Source: Prevotella sp. (GTDB lineage: Bacteria > Bacteroidota > Bacteroidia > Bacteroidales > Bacteroidaceae). Taken from it: a DNA stretch of 64,000 bases. Under the pieces are notes generated by a model, which saw nothing but the letters and a program-made list of their open reading frames with translations, searched no databases and was not told the DNA's origin. Below are positions 26,194-34,841 of the stretch, in pieces. The DNA lies in the NCBI GenBank assembly GCA_016291085.1, contig JAEEVW010000005.1, forward strand, positions 1 through 64,000, written 5' to 3'. Positions within the stretch are counted from its first letter, which is position 1. The number at the start of each line of letters is the position of its first letter. Both the position numbers and the translations under genes were made by a program.

Positions 26194-26882
26194 ATTGGTG
26201 GACCAGGATACTTGACTTCATTTCGCCCCGTCTTTGTGTGGTGTGTGGCGAACGGTTGTCGCCTACCGAACGAAGCCTTTGTTCGGTTTGTATGCTGCAT
26301 CTACCGCGTACCACCTACCAGTTTTCGCCTGACGACAATCCCATGGCGCAGCTGTTCTGGCATCTGACACCCATTAAGCGAGCCGCCGCCCTACTCTACT
26401 ACGAGCCGCATTCTGAACTGGCCCGTCTCATCTATGATCTGAAATATCACGACCGTCCGGATATTGGCGAGGACATGGGCAGACTGATGGCCAACGAGAT
26501 GCAGTTGGCACACTATTTTGACGGCATTGACGTCTTGCTGCCCGTTCCTCTGTCTCGCAAACGACTCCGTCAACGCGGCTACAATCAAAGTGAAATGCTA
26601 GCTATTGGCGTCAGTGACATCACCCACCTGCCCATCGTTACCAACGCTTTGCGAAGGAAGCACTTCGTCAAGAGCCAGACCCGCCTCAGCCGGCATGAAC
26701 GCCAGGAAAACGTGGAGGACATGTTTGAACTACGTGACGGCAGTCGGCTGCAAGGCAAACACGTGCTACTCATTGATGACATCTGCACCACCGGAGCCAC
26801 ACTGATAGCCTGCATTGATGCACTCAAAAACATTCCAGGCATACGACTCAGTGTGCTCACCTTAGGCTTCACAAAGACGTAG
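26190..26882 (+). CDS. comF: ComF-family phosphoribosyltransferase-like protein
   Basis: A 230-residue protein with an N-terminal zinc finger (CVVCG and CSVC) and a PRPP-binding loop VLLIDDICTTGATL near residue 195. RLRQRGYNQSEML and SQTRLSRHERQENV are ComF signatures. Family members take part in DNA uptake and are linked to recombination helicases. The role here is inferred only from the family. It overlaps recX by four bases. Confidence 0.9.
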   Translation: MNWWTRILDFISPRLCVVCGERLSPTERSLCSVCMLHLPRTTYQFSPDDNPMAQLFWHLTPIKRAAALLYYEPHSELARLIYDLKYHDRPDIGEDMGRLMANEMQLAHYFDGIDVLLPVPLSRKRLRQRGYNQSEMLAIGVSDITHLPIVTNALRRKHFVKSQTRLSRHERQENVEDMFELRDGSRLQGKHVLLIDDICTTGATLIACIDALKNIPGIRLSVLTLGFTKT

Positions 26883-26886
26883 AATC

Positions 26887-26902
26887 GTGCAAACGGTTGC
26901 AC
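26887..26902. promoter_or_regulatory. LacI-family operator-like palindrome upstream of the amylase
   Basis: GTGCAAACGGTTGCAC contains TGCAAACGGTTGCA, a full match to the general LacI/GalR operator pattern TGnAAnCGnTTnCA. It lies about 54 bases before the amylase -7 box. No LacI-type regulator is encoded in the window. Confidence 0.55.
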
Positions 26903-26955
26903 ATCTCACTTAAAAATATTCGCATTCATAGAACCAATTATTCAAAAATAGTTCT

Positions 26956-26963
26956 TAAATTTG
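26956..26963 (+). promoter_or_regulatory. Promoter (-7 box) of the amylase gene
   Basis: TAAATTTG matches TAnnTTTG. The TTTG at -33 is missing, which would fit a promoter that needs an activator. Confidence 0.6.
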
Positions 26964-26984
26964 CACTCAGAAACTAATAACCCA

Positions 26985-28886
26985 ATGATTATGAAACGTT
27001 TATTTACATCTATCATCACATTATTGGCCACATTACCCATGCTTTCTCAGGGCTGGCCAGAGAACTATCCTGGCGTCATGCTGCAGGGCTTCTATTGGAA
27101 TGGCTATGCTGATTCCCAATGGCTTCTCCTTGATAAACAAGCTGACAACCTATCGAAAGTGTTTGACCTCGTATGGTTTCCACAGAGTGGCAATTGCGGC
27201 GGACAGTCGATGGGCTACGATGATTTCTATTGGTTCCCTGGTGAAGGTCGCTACACCACCTCGTTTGGTACGGAAGAGGAACTCCGCTCACTGATTACCA
27301 CCTTCAAAGCCAAAGGCATTGGTATCATTGCCGATGTTGTCATCAACCACCGCAAAAACGTCAGTAACTGGGTAGACTTCCCGAAGGAGGTCTATAATGG
27401 TGTGGAGTATGAACTGAAGTCGACAGACATCTGCTCTGACGATGACGGAGGTGCTACCAAAAATTGGGCTACAAAAAACGGATACACCCTTGGCAACGCT
27501 GAGCAACCCAGCGAAGTATACAGTGGTTCTTGTGAAGGATGGTCTGGAATGCGCGATTTAGACCATACCAGCCAGAATGTGCAAACCACCGTCAAGGCCT
27601 ATTTGCATATGTTGCTAGAGGATCTAAAATATGACGGTTTCCGTTACGATATGGTGAAAGGCTATCCTGGCAAGTATACTGCTATGTACAATAAGTATGC
27701 AAATCCCACCTTTTCCGTAGGTGAATTCTGGGATGGCTATGCCCCCAACTGTATTAAGTGGCTTGATGCTACAAAGGACGAAAATGGAGTCATTCAAAGT
27801 GCTGTCTTCGACTTTGCCTTCCGCTATACCGTTCGCAACGCTCTCAGAGGCAGCAGTAGTGACAACAACAATAATAACTGGAAGCAGGCGGCCAATATGG
27901 AACTTCTCTCTGCCGGTAGCGTCATGTCAAATGAGAACTACCGTCGCTATGCAGTAACCTTCGTTGAGAATCACGATACAGAACTTCGTGATGCCAACAA
28001 TCAACAGGACCCTATACGCAAAGACACGCTGGCAGCCAACGCCTACCTGCTCGCCATGCCTGGAACTCCCTGTGTGTTTTTCAAGCACTGGCTGGCCTAT
28101 AAGCAGGAGATTGCCAACATGATCGCCGTGCGCAAGGCCATTGGTATTACTAATATGAGCAGTCCGACCACCATTGGATACAAGAAGGACTATTACGCTG
28201 TACAGGTTACCGGCAGTAACAACAAGAAATTGCTTTGTGTCGTCGGCAAGGATGCCGCTACATACACGCCGAATAGCGATGCTTGGAAAAAGGTTATCAG
28301 CGGTTACCATTACGTTTATTATGTCCAGGGTATTGAACCCAGCGCAATCTCCCTGCCCGAGATAACGGATGAGCCGAAGCCAACAGAAGCGCCCTTTGGT
28401 GGTGTGCCCTCATTCTGCACGGTTAACGACGGTGAGATATGTGCCTTCTTTGAGGCACCTGTCACTTGGGGTGCTATCAGCCAGACATGGGCATGGATGA
28501 AAAATCATGACGGTAAAGAATACCTCGGCGTTGAATGGCCTGGCGTTAATGCCACACTATTGGGCAAGGCTGATAACGGCAACAAGGTGTTCAAGTGGGT
28601 CAGCACTAAGACAACAGCCCCCGACTTTATCATCTTCAGCGGTGCCGGTGCACAAACGAAAGACCTCCCATTTGTCAACTGCGGCTACTACACCAAAGAC
28701 GGCAATAAGGCTATCGTCAGCACAGGCATTCATACTATCAATGCTGACAATCAAAGCCCTGTCCGCATCTACTCCATTGATGGTAAACTGATGCACGAAA
28801 TGCCTAAGGGCACCAGCGAAACTGAAGCACTCAACCAGTTAAAACATGGCATTTACATTGTCAATGGTCGAAAGGTTGTGAAATAA
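26985..28886 (+). CDS. Secreted alpha-amylase (GH13) with type IX sorting signal
   Basis: Hydrolyses alpha-1,4-glucans outside the cell. After a signal peptide (MKRLFTSIITLLATLPMLSQ) comes a GH13 barrel: region I IADVVINHR, nucleophile Asp near 222 in GFRYDMVKGY, acid Glu near 247 in SVGEFWDG, and Asp near 331 in VENHDTE. The form is like plant and bacterial liquefying amylases. Residues about 470-560 (AFFEAPVTWGAISQTWAWMK) resemble a starch-binding module of the CBM26 kind. The end HGIYIVNGRKVVK is a type IX C-terminal signal. MIMKRL and MKRL are both possible starts. An upstream TTG lies in the promoter. Confidence 0.92.
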   Translation: MIMKRLFTSIITLLATLPMLSQGWPENYPGVMLQGFYWNGYADSQWLLLDKQADNLSKVFDLVWFPQSGNCGGQSMGYDDFYWFPGEGRYTTSFGTEEELRSLITTFKAKGIGIIADVVINHRKNVSNWVDFPKEVYNGVEYELKSTDICSDDDGGATKNWATKNGYTLGNAEQPSEVYSGSCEGWSGMRDLDHTSQNVQTTVKAYLHMLLEDLKYDGFRYDMVKGYPGKYTAMYNKYANPTFSVGEFWDGYAPNCIKWLDATKDENGVIQSAVFDFAFRYTVRNALRGSSSDNNNNNWKQAANMELLSAGSVMSNENYRRYAVTFVENHDTELRDANNQQDPIRKDTLAANAYLLAMPGTPCVFFKHWLAYKQEIANMIAVRKAIGITNMSSPTTIGYKKDYYAVQVTGSNNKKLLCVVGKDAATYTPNSDAWKKVISGYHYVYYVQGIEPSAISLPEITDEPKPTEAPFGGVPSFCTVNDGEICAFFEAPVTWGAISQTWAWMKNHDGKEYLGVEWPGVNATLLGKADNGNKVFKWVSTKTTAPDFIIFSGAGAQTKDLPFVNCGYYTKDGNKAIVSTGIHTINADNQSPVRIYSIDGKLMHEMPKGTSETEALNQLKHGIYIVNGRKVVK

Positions 28887-29684
28887 TTAACGGCAGAGTT
28901 TTTGTCCGACAGCACGAATCACGAACCAACAGTGCAGCAGGACAGTCTGCACCCAGCCATAGTGATGAGCCATCACGCGGAAACGCTCCCTGAGCGACGC
29001 GTGATGGTTTTTCGTGGTGGCACCCTCCTCCGTATAATTGGCAACGACCATATTGGTATTACACAGGTGGAGACCCATGCGCTCCGTTTCCTTCATCACA
29101 CGGATGCACCAGTCGACATCGGCAGAGAAACGATAACGGGTATCGTATTGTTGATTTTTGGCAATATCCGTACGAGCATAGAAGGCCTGATGACATACCA
29201 GCATGCCCTGCCGAAACGAACGCCACGATAGTTGCTGTGGAGGTTGGTGCTTACGTGGATGCAGGAAATGCCCCTCATCATCCACGATATTCGTATTGCC
29301 ATAAAGCACGCCAGGAAGTTCGTCGGTAGGCAGTTCGCTCAACTGGCAACGCTGCACGATTTTCTCCAGCGTGTCAGCATGAGGAAAGGAATCGCCAGCA
29401 TTCATATAGACGATATAATCGCCCGAAGCCTGTGTCAAGCCTTTATTCATCGCATCGTAGATACCATGATCGGGTTCAGACAGGATAATCACCTTATGGC
29501 CACTGTCTGAGGCATCACTCTTCGCCTTATATTGTTCGGCTAACTGTAGTGTGCCGTCTTTCGAGGCCCCGTCAACTATCAGGTGTTCCACTCCCTCGTA
29601 GGTCTGAGCGAGCACACTGTCGAGCGTCCGCTGCAACACCTTCTCGGCATTATAGGTTATCGTAACGATAGAAAAGCGTATCAT
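28887..29684 (-). CDS. Family 2 glycosyltransferase
   Basis: A 265-residue GT-A fold enzyme: FSIVTITYNAEKVLQRTLDS, HLIVDGASKDGT, SEPDHGIYDAMNKGL and the metal-site region YMNAGDSF. It would transfer a sugar during glycan assembly at the inner membrane. Acceptor and donor are unknown. It is the last gene of the four-gene minus-strand group, 12 bases after the SGNH gene, and its stop codon touches the amylase stop with no terminator between. Confidence 0.88.
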   Translation of the reverse strand: MIRFSIVTITYNAEKVLQRTLDSVLAQTYEGVEHLIVDGASKDGTLQLAEQYKAKSDASDSGHKVIILSEPDHGIYDAMNKGLTQASGDYIVYMNAGDSFPHADTLEKIVQRCQLSELPTDELPGVLYGNTNIVDDEGHFLHPRKHQPPQQLSWRSFRQGMLVCHQAFYARTDIAKNQQYDTRYRFSADVDWCIRVMKETERMGLHLCNTNMVVANYTEEGATTKNHHASLRERFRVMAHHYGWVQTVLLHCWFVIRAVGQKLCR

Positions 29685-29696
29685 ATTCGTCGTTAT

Positions 29697-30719
29697 TTAC
29701 TTTTTTATATATATCTTCTTTCCGTTGACAATATATATACCACTGCTGCTGATGGCCTTAATCTTCTGACCTTGTAACGTATAAATACCTGTCTTTTGTT
29801 CATCGTTGTCGTTGTCTATAGTAGAGATACTAGTGGGAGGTGGCAGTAATCCAAGTTCCAAGAGTTTCTGATAGACAAGCTTTGCCTTAATGGCATACCC
29901 GTAAGCGTTTTCATGATGGTCGTCTAAAAAAAGAGATTGCGGAGGTCTGCCTGATAGGATGTCGTTAAGGTCATTTGGGGTCGGCGTAATTCCAGCATCT
30001 TCAAGTCCATGTTCAACATAATACTGGCTAAGACTGATATATCTGTTTCCAAAAGCCTCCGAGAAAGCGTCCTCTGTAGTAGTTGAAGTGACATAATAAT
30101 GACTTGCCCTTCCAATCACGACATACTCTTTACTATCAGAATAGTCGACCATCTCCTTGTATTGGTTTATCCAGTCACTAACAGACGAAAAACCTCCATT
30201 GTAACCGATGTCCATTATCAGGATGTCGTTGCGATGATGCAGCATGGCATCGGTAATGATTCTTGTTGGCTTGTCGACGACTACGGCGTAGCCATCAGTA
30301 AACCTGCTGAAATAGAACGTTTTCTGACTTGAGTCACTCCAGTCGTGTCGGATGGCCCCTTCAACGCCATTAATCACACATGGATTGCAGCCGGCCTCAG
30401 GAACTCTGAGATGACTATTAATCGCTATTTTAACTTCTGTACCTGATGATTCAGGTATCGTGAAAGGTTGGACAATCAGTTCACGGGCACCTTGGCGTTG
30501 CATGATTTCTGTTGATTTCTCGCCATTTGCGCCAAAGTTATAGACTGTAATGTCATAATGATTCTCTTCAAGGAGGTTTTGTAGCATGGAAGGGTAAGAG
30601 ACTCCTGGTTCCTGATTACCCTGAGTCTTGGAGTCACCCCAGCAACTGATACCTTCAAAAGTCATTTGTGAATAAACCGTGAATGGTAAGAATGACAATA
30701 TGAGAAGGATTTTTCTCAT
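29697..30719 (-). CDS. Secreted SGNH/GDSL-type hydrolase with type IX sorting signal
   Basis: A 340-residue protein starting MRKILLILSFLPFTVYSQ, a signal peptide. The nucleophile block is CWGDSKTQGN, and the Asp-His pair is in DDHHENAYGYAI, the SGNH layout of esterases and acetylhydrolases. The C-terminus (TGIYTLQGQKI, SSGIYIVNGKKIYIKK) is a type IX signal, so it should reach the cell surface. The ATG overlaps the upstream stop (ATGA). A longer TTG start was rejected because it lies in the upstream gene. It may trim acyl groups from the glycan made by its neighbours. Confidence 0.83.
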   Translation of the reverse strand: MRKILLILSFLPFTVYSQMTFEGISCWGDSKTQGNQEPGVSYPSMLQNLLEENHYDITVYNFGANGEKSTEIMQRQGARELIVQPFTIPESSGTEVKIAINSHLRVPEAGCNPCVINGVEGAIRHDWSDSSQKTFYFSRFTDGYAVVVDKPTRIITDAMLHHRNDILIMDIGYNGGFSSVSDWINQYKEMVDYSDSKEYVVIGRASHYYVTSTTTEDAFSEAFGNRYISLSQYYVEHGLEDAGITPTPNDLNDILSGRPPQSLFLDDHHENAYGYAIKAKLVYQKLLELGLLPPPTSISTIDNDNDEQKTGIYTLQGQKIKAISSSGIYIVNGKKIYIKK

Positions 30720-31267
30720 AGCGTTTTTACAATTTTCGCGGGATTTCCTGCCACGACGCAATTGTCGGGCACATCGTGGAACACCACAGAACCTGCGGCA
30801 ATCTTCACATTATTGCCGACGCGAATGCCTCCATAGACAGTAGCTCCCGTGTAGATGGACACATTGTCGCCAATGGTGGGCCGCCCGCCTTTGCCATTAC
30901 CCAGCGTCACCAGTTGCAGGCAGTAGAAATTGCTGCCAATGCTTTCAGCATTCAGATAGGTAGCGTAATTGTGTTCAAAATGGGCACCAGGGCCAATGCA
31001 CGTACACCAGATAGTCAAGGTACGCTCTGGCGGTAACAGCCACTGGATAGGCGCAGACAGATATTCACCTATTCTATAATAGAAGAGGTTACGGAAAGTA
31101 CGTTCACGTGTACATGCTTTGATGAAATTAAGTACGGTTGGCTTGCGGTCCTGCACTTGTTGCAGGTCGGCAGCTATCGCCTTTCTCTTTACGAGAAATA
31201 TAGCGATATGGGGCAACATGCGCAATGTTGATGCTGAGAGCAACAAGGTTTGTGTCAATGGATTCAT
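30716..31267 (-). CDS. Hexapeptide-repeat acetyltransferase (serine acetyltransferase-like)
   Basis: A 183-residue left-handed beta-helix protein: IGDNVSIYTGATVYGGIRVG, NNVKIAAGSVVFHDVPDN and GNPAKIV. Closest in style to CysE-like proteins of polysaccharide loci that O-acetylate sugars, rather than the cysteine pathway enzyme, because it sits between two glycan genes and overlaps both neighbours by four bases (ATGA). Confidence 0.83.
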   Translation of the reverse strand: MNPLTQTLLLSASTLRMLPHIAIFLVKRKAIAADLQQVQDRKPTVLNFIKACTRERTFRNLFYYRIGEYLSAPIQWLLPPERTLTIWCTCIGPGAHFEHNYATYLNAESIGSNFYCLQLVTLGNGKGGRPTIGDNVSIYTGATVYGGIRVGNNVKIAAGSVVFHDVPDNCVVAGNPAKIVKTL

Positions 31268-32526
31268 TGCTTCTGCATTTGAGGGGTGATACGATTCTGA
31301 TATTCTTCTATATAACGATTAGCCACACTCTGTTGAGAATACTTCTGAGCCACATGGTGCAGACACTCTCGACTCAATGTCGCGTAATCAGCATCAGCCA
31401 ACACGTAGTGAATGCCCTCAGCCAAGTCAGCAGCATCACGCTCTTGAGCCACATAACCGTTCACCTGATGATGAATCATCTCCGGTATTCCTCCCACATG
31501 GAATCCCACACAAGGCACGCCACAGGCCATCGCCTCCATGAGGGTGTTGGGCAGGTTGTCTTCCAGCGAGGGCAGTACAAAAACATCCGCAGCATTATAG
31601 ACGTTTACTATTTGTGAAGGATTGCTTACATATCCCAAAGGATAGGAAGGCAATGCCAACAGCGAAGCCACCTCCTCGGCATGTCCGCCAAGAATCGCCA
31701 CCCCCGTATTATCTTTCATCTCGGGATGTTGTCCGACCAAACGACTGACAGCCTCCACAAAATAGCTGATGCCTTTGCGGGGATCGGTAACACGCTGGGA
31801 AACAAAAAGAATGACACGTCGGTCGTTAGGCAGTCCCACTGCTTGACGAGCCTGCTGTTTGTCCTGTGGACGAAACTGCCGAGTATCAATGGCATTGGGA
31901 ATGCTGACAATGCGCTGCCCACTGAGCAGGGCACTCTTCCTGGCCTCTTCCGCCAGCCATTCACTGCAACACACATAGGTGATATGCTGTCCACTGAGCA
32001 TCTGTCGCTTACGATTCCATACCCGACGGGCCAAACTGCCACCTGGCAACAACGGGCACTGGACACATTGCGACAGATATTGTTCACAGCCACGTGTATA
32101 GTGGCAAACAGACGTTGCCGGCCAGATATCGTGCATCGTCCACACTACAGGTTTCCCTGATGTCAGAATCTTACGAATACCTTTCAGCGACAACATTCCT
32201 TGATTGATCCAATGCAGATGTATCACGTCTGCTTCTTGGAATTCAGGCAGCGAGGTTATATCCGTACCGGCATTAGCCATATCCACCTCAAAGAGATGCT
32301 CGCGTCTGAAATGCAGATGCAGCCAAATCACAAAACGTTCCCATAGAAAGTTCCAGTGATGACGCCACGACGATGGTAAACCGGCGACCGTCAATTGGTC
32401 TGTCTCCTTGTCGCGCACCAACATTTTAGCTTTCACGCCATTGTTATTCAAAGCCTCCAACAGACGGTTAGCAGCTACTGCCGCTCCACCCGTCCGTTCA
32501 CTCGTGTTTACTATCAGTACTCGCAT
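31264..32526 (-). CDS. Family 4 glycosyltransferase
   Basis: A 420-residue GT-B enzyme. N-terminal domain: LIVNTSERTGGAAVAANRLL, VIHLHWINQGMLSLKGIRKI and VWTMHDIWPATSVCHYTRGC. C-terminal domain: VSQRVTDPRKGI, VFVLPSLEDNLPNTLMEAMA and GVPCVGFHVGG. It probably acts early in the synthesis of a surface polysaccharide. First gene of the four-gene operon, behind a full-consensus promoter. Confidence 0.92.
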   Translation of the reverse strand: MRVLIVNTSERTGGAAVAANRLLEALNNNGVKAKMLVRDKETDQLTVAGLPSSWRHHWNFLWERFVIWLHLHFRREHLFEVDMANAGTDITSLPEFQEADVIHLHWINQGMLSLKGIRKILTSGKPVVWTMHDIWPATSVCHYTRGCEQYLSQCVQCPLLPGGSLARRVWNRKRQMLSGQHITYVCCSEWLAEEARKSALLSGQRIVSIPNAIDTRQFRPQDKQQARQAVGLPNDRRVILFVSQRVTDPRKGISYFVEAVSRLVGQHPEMKDNTGVAILGGHAEEVASLLALPSYPLGYVSNPSQIVNVYNAADVFVLPSLEDNLPNTLMEAMACGVPCVGFHVGGIPEMIHHQVNGYVAQERDAADLAEGIHYVLADADYATLSRECLHHVAQKYSQQSVANRYIEEYQNRITPQMQKQ

Positions 32527-32544
32527 ACCTTATTATTATGGGTA

Positions 32545-32576
32545 CAAAGGTAGTGCAAATCGAACGAAAAACCAAA
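32545..32576 (-). promoter_or_regulatory. Promoter of the glycan operon
   Basis: On the minus strand TTTG (32573-32576), 20 bases, TACCTTTG (32545-32552). The leader is about 15 bases. Confidence 0.8.
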
Positions 32577-32700
32577 TTAATTGGAGTTTTTCTGAGATGC
32601 AGCCTACATTCACCTTTGGTGAAAGGTACGAATAAATATTTTAAAGGGCATTCACAAAAGGAAAATATTGTGTTAATTTCTGTTGTTTTCGCGCACAACT

Positions 32701-32716
32701 CTTGATTTAAATCAAG
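32701..32716. promoter_or_regulatory. Perfect 16-bp palindrome upstream of the ncRNA promoter
   Basis: CTTGATTTAAATCAAG lies 37 bases before the -33 box of the ncRNA promoter. A smaller dyad (AGCGT, four T, ACGCT) follows at 32722-32735. The palindrome could be a dimer-binding site. No regulator is known. Confidence 0.45.
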
Positions 32717-32753
32717 AATAAAGCGTTTTTACGCTAAAAAATAGGAAAAAGTA

Positions 32754-32784
32754 TTTGATGATAACGAAAAAGTTCGTAACTTTG
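32754..32784 (+). promoter_or_regulatory. Promoter of the candidate ncRNA
   Basis: TTTG at 32754-32757, 19 bases, TAACTTTG at 32777-32784, a near-perfect Bacteroidales promoter with no coding gene behind it. Confidence 0.8.
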
Positions 32785-32789
32785 CATCG

Positions 32790-33101
32790 TCAAACAAAAA
32801 TTGACGCTTGACTAAGTGAAGTCAAGAATTGGTTAATAGATTGTTTTAGGTTAGTAGTAATATTTATAGTTTTAGGTTTTTAGTTATTGGTAAGAAGAAA
32901 GTTTTAAATGTGTTAGGATAACAGTGGTCGTCGCGAGACGCTCATAACTTTCTTTTCTAAGGTAATAGTTAGTATGTTAAATATGCTGCCGAAAGGCAGA
33001 CCTCCAGTCGAAAGACTGGAATTATCTTGAACAAAGGATTTTTAGTTAAACATAGGCTTTTTGAATACCACTGCTCGTTGATGAGTAGTGGTATTTTTTT
33101 T
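32790..33101 (+). ncRNA. Structured non-coding RNA of about 310 nt, family not recognised
   Basis: Between a consensus promoter and a strong intrinsic terminator there is no convincing reading frame, but five hairpins. They are CGTCAA/TTGACG (32788-32806), CTTGACT/AGTCAAG (32807-32826), CGTC-GCGA-GACG (32929-32940), CTGCC-GAAA-GGCAG (32986-32999) and TCCAGTC-GAAA-GACTGGA (33003-33020). The third sits inside a longer stem AAGAAAGTT/AACTTTCTT (32895-32903 with 32946-32954). Three loops are GNRA tetraloops, typical of folded RNAs. Signature sequences of RNase P RNA, tmRNA and SRP RNA are not seen. The neighbouring ispF gene is on the other strand, so it is not a leader. A 6S-like or other trans-acting role is possible but unproven. 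Confidence 0.7.
33064..33101 (+). terminator. Intrinsic terminator of the ncRNA
   Basis: AATACCACTGCTC, loop GTTGAT, GAGTAGTGGTATT (13 bp with one G-U pair), followed by eight T. It is directional: the opposite strand has no T-run after the stem. Confidence 0.9.
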
Positions 33102-33114
33102 CGCTGAGCCCTAA

Positions 33115-33588
33115 TCACTTTTCTATCAGTGCTACGGCATAGGCAGAAATTCCCTCCTGACGTCCCGTAAAGCCTAACTTTTCGGTAGTTGTCGCCTTGA
33201 TAGAGATTGCATCGGTGTCACAGCCTATCACTTGGGCCATCACTTGCTGCATCTGGGGGATATGCGGATTCATCTTGGGGCGCTCCGCACATATTGTTGC
33301 ATCGATATTCACTAAGTGATAGCCCTTAGTCGATATCAGTTCCATGGTTTTCTTTAGAATGATCTTGCTGTCCATTCCATCTGTTTCTGCTGATGTATCA
33401 GGAAAATGATAGCCAATATCACGCATATTAGCCGCCCCAAGGATGGCGTCACAGATAGCATGTATCAGCACGTCAGCATCACTATGTCCCAGCAAGCCCA
33501 ACTCATGATCAATCTTAATGCCGCCAATCCAGAGGTCCCTGTTAGGAACCAACTGGTGGACGTCATAGCCCATTCCTACTCTAATCAT
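33115..33588 (-). CDS. ispF: 2-C-methyl-D-erythritol 2,4-cyclodiphosphate synthase
   Basis: A 157-residue enzyme of the non-mevalonate isoprenoid pathway. Metal ligands are in MGYDVHQL and the signature LGHSDADVLIHAICDAILGA. The C-terminus ATTTEKLGFTGRQEGISAYA is conserved. It follows porV, the same order I recall for Porphyromonas (porU-porV-ispF). The pathway enzyme ispG is encoded 9 kb away. Confidence 0.96.
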   Translation of the reverse strand: MIRVGMGYDVHQLVPNRDLWIGGIKIDHELGLLGHSDADVLIHAICDAILGAANMRDIGYHFPDTSAETDGMDSKIILKKTMELISTKGYHLVNIDATICAERPKMNPHIPQMQQVMAQVIGCDTDAISIKATTTEKLGFTGRQEGISAYAVALIEK

Positions 33589-33641
33589 CGTTTCTTATCG
33601 TTATGCCGTTATAACGTTATCACGTAATTACGATTGTATTT

Positions 33642-34841
33642 TTATTTAAACAAATCCTTGATTCCATCCATGTCGAAGGCCAAAGTGAAGCGCAGTGTCT
33701 GGTCCAAAGGATTGCTGCGGGCAGTCGAAATAACATAGCCCACATCCAGAGAGAACACATTCATGCGGAAACCGCCACCTACGGTGAAATACTTACGGTT
33801 ACCCTTGTTTTCCGACTCGTGATGATAACCTGCACGCAGGGAGAACTGGTCGTGATAGACATATTCCGCACCAATACTCCACTGAATCTCCTCCAGTTCT
33901 TCCTTGAATCCGCCAGGAGCATCGGTAAAACTCTTAAAGATACCAGAGATGGAACTGACATCACTATACTCGTTGATGACGCGTTGTTCGTAGTCTTCCT
34001 TCGGCTCTCCATCGTTCTGCTTCGGCACAGTAGGCACCAATAGTTTATTGGCATCTGCAGAGATGGAGAAGCGGTTGTATTCGTCAACAGGAATCATCAA
34101 CGATGCACCCAAACGCAGGTTGGCAGGCAGGAAGTTCGAGCGATCATCACCGAAATAGGTAATCTTCGAACCCACATTCTGCACGGTCAATCCCAAGCCT
34201 AGCTGGCACTCACGCTGTCCTATATTAAGGAAATTCTGATAGTAGAACGCCAAGTCAGCGGCAAAGGCCGAGGCAGGCGAGGCATCTTCCGTGTAATCAT
34301 AGCGCAAATCACTATAGAGCCAACGCAGAGCAACACCCATCGAGAATTTTTCGGTGAGCATCAGTGAGGCACCCGCATCCAGAGACATCTCATAGGGTTT
34401 CACCGTCAAGGCGTTCTCTTCGAACGAAGTCATTACCTCACCCAGCGAGAAATAGCGCAGCGAGCCGCTAACCGACAAGTTATCGCCAATGCGATAGTAA
34501 CCTGCCACATACGCCAAATCAATATCATTAACCAACTGACGCAACCAAGGGGTGTAGTTCAGTGCAATACCAGCCCTGCTGATACAGAACGGATACTTAG
34601 CTATGTTCCACGCCTGCGAGTTGACATCCGGATCTGTAGCTACACCCACATCACCCATACCTGCTGAACGGGCATCAGGAGCAATCGTTTGCGAGATGAC
34701 AGCGTGCTCAATGGGATTAAACTGGCTCTTCGTATCCTGAGCAGAAACTGCTAAAGGTAAAAAGGTAAAAAGGTAAAAAGGTAAAACCTTTCTTACCAAA
34801 CCTGCTACCTTATTATTCTTTTCTTTTCTCATATATGTCAT
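33642..34841 (-). CDS. porV: Type IX secretion outer membrane protein PorV (LptO)
   Basis: An outer membrane barrel of about 399 residues that shuttles cargo between the translocon and the PorU sortase. The mature start QFNPIEHAVISQTIAPDARS and GMGDVGVATDPDVNSQAWN is the PorV signature. The rest is a FadL-like barrel ending LRFTLAFDMDGIKDLFK. The signal peptide core (VLPFYLFTFLPLA) is encoded by four 8-bp repeats, so gain or loss of one unit would shift the frame. A second ATG at 34832 (MRKEKNNK) is possible. Follows porU after a repeat-rich gap. Confidence 0.93.
   Translation of the reverse strand: MTYMRKEKNNKVAGLVRKVLPFYLFTFLPLAVSAQDTKSQFNPIEHAVISQTIAPDARSAGMGDVGVATDPDVNSQAWNIAKYPFCISRAGIALNYTPWLRQLVNDIDLAYVAGYYRIGDNLSVSGSLRYFSLGEVMTSFEENALTVKPYEMSLDAGASLMLTEKFSMGVALRWLYSDLRYDYTEDASPASAFAADLAFYYQNFLNIGQRECQLGLGLTVQNVGSKITYFGDDRSNFLPANLRLGASLMIPVDEYNRFSISADANKLLVPTVPKQNDGEPKEDYEQRVINEYSDVSSISGIFKSFTDAPGGFKEELEEIQWSIGAEYVYHDQFSLRAGYHHESENKGNRKYFTVGGGFRMNVFSLDVGYVISTARSNPLDQTLRFTLAFDMDGIKDLFK
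34755..34786 (-). repeat. 8-bp repeat array in the porV signal sequence
   Basis: On the coding strand the unit is CCTTTTTA, four copies; on the plus strand GGT recurs at 34756, 34764, 34772 and 34780. Fifteen bases (34757-34771) are complementary to 34850-34864 in the gap before the gene, so the mRNA can fold around the start codon. Confidence 0.85.

Noticed and set aside
32790..33060. Small protein gene in the ncRNA region
   Set aside because: Only short frames with no recognisable start context; the strong stems and GNRA loops fit RNA better.
32790..33101. tmRNA or RNase P RNA
   Set aside because: No tRNA-like ends, CCA tail or GAGGAAAGTCC-type core was found.
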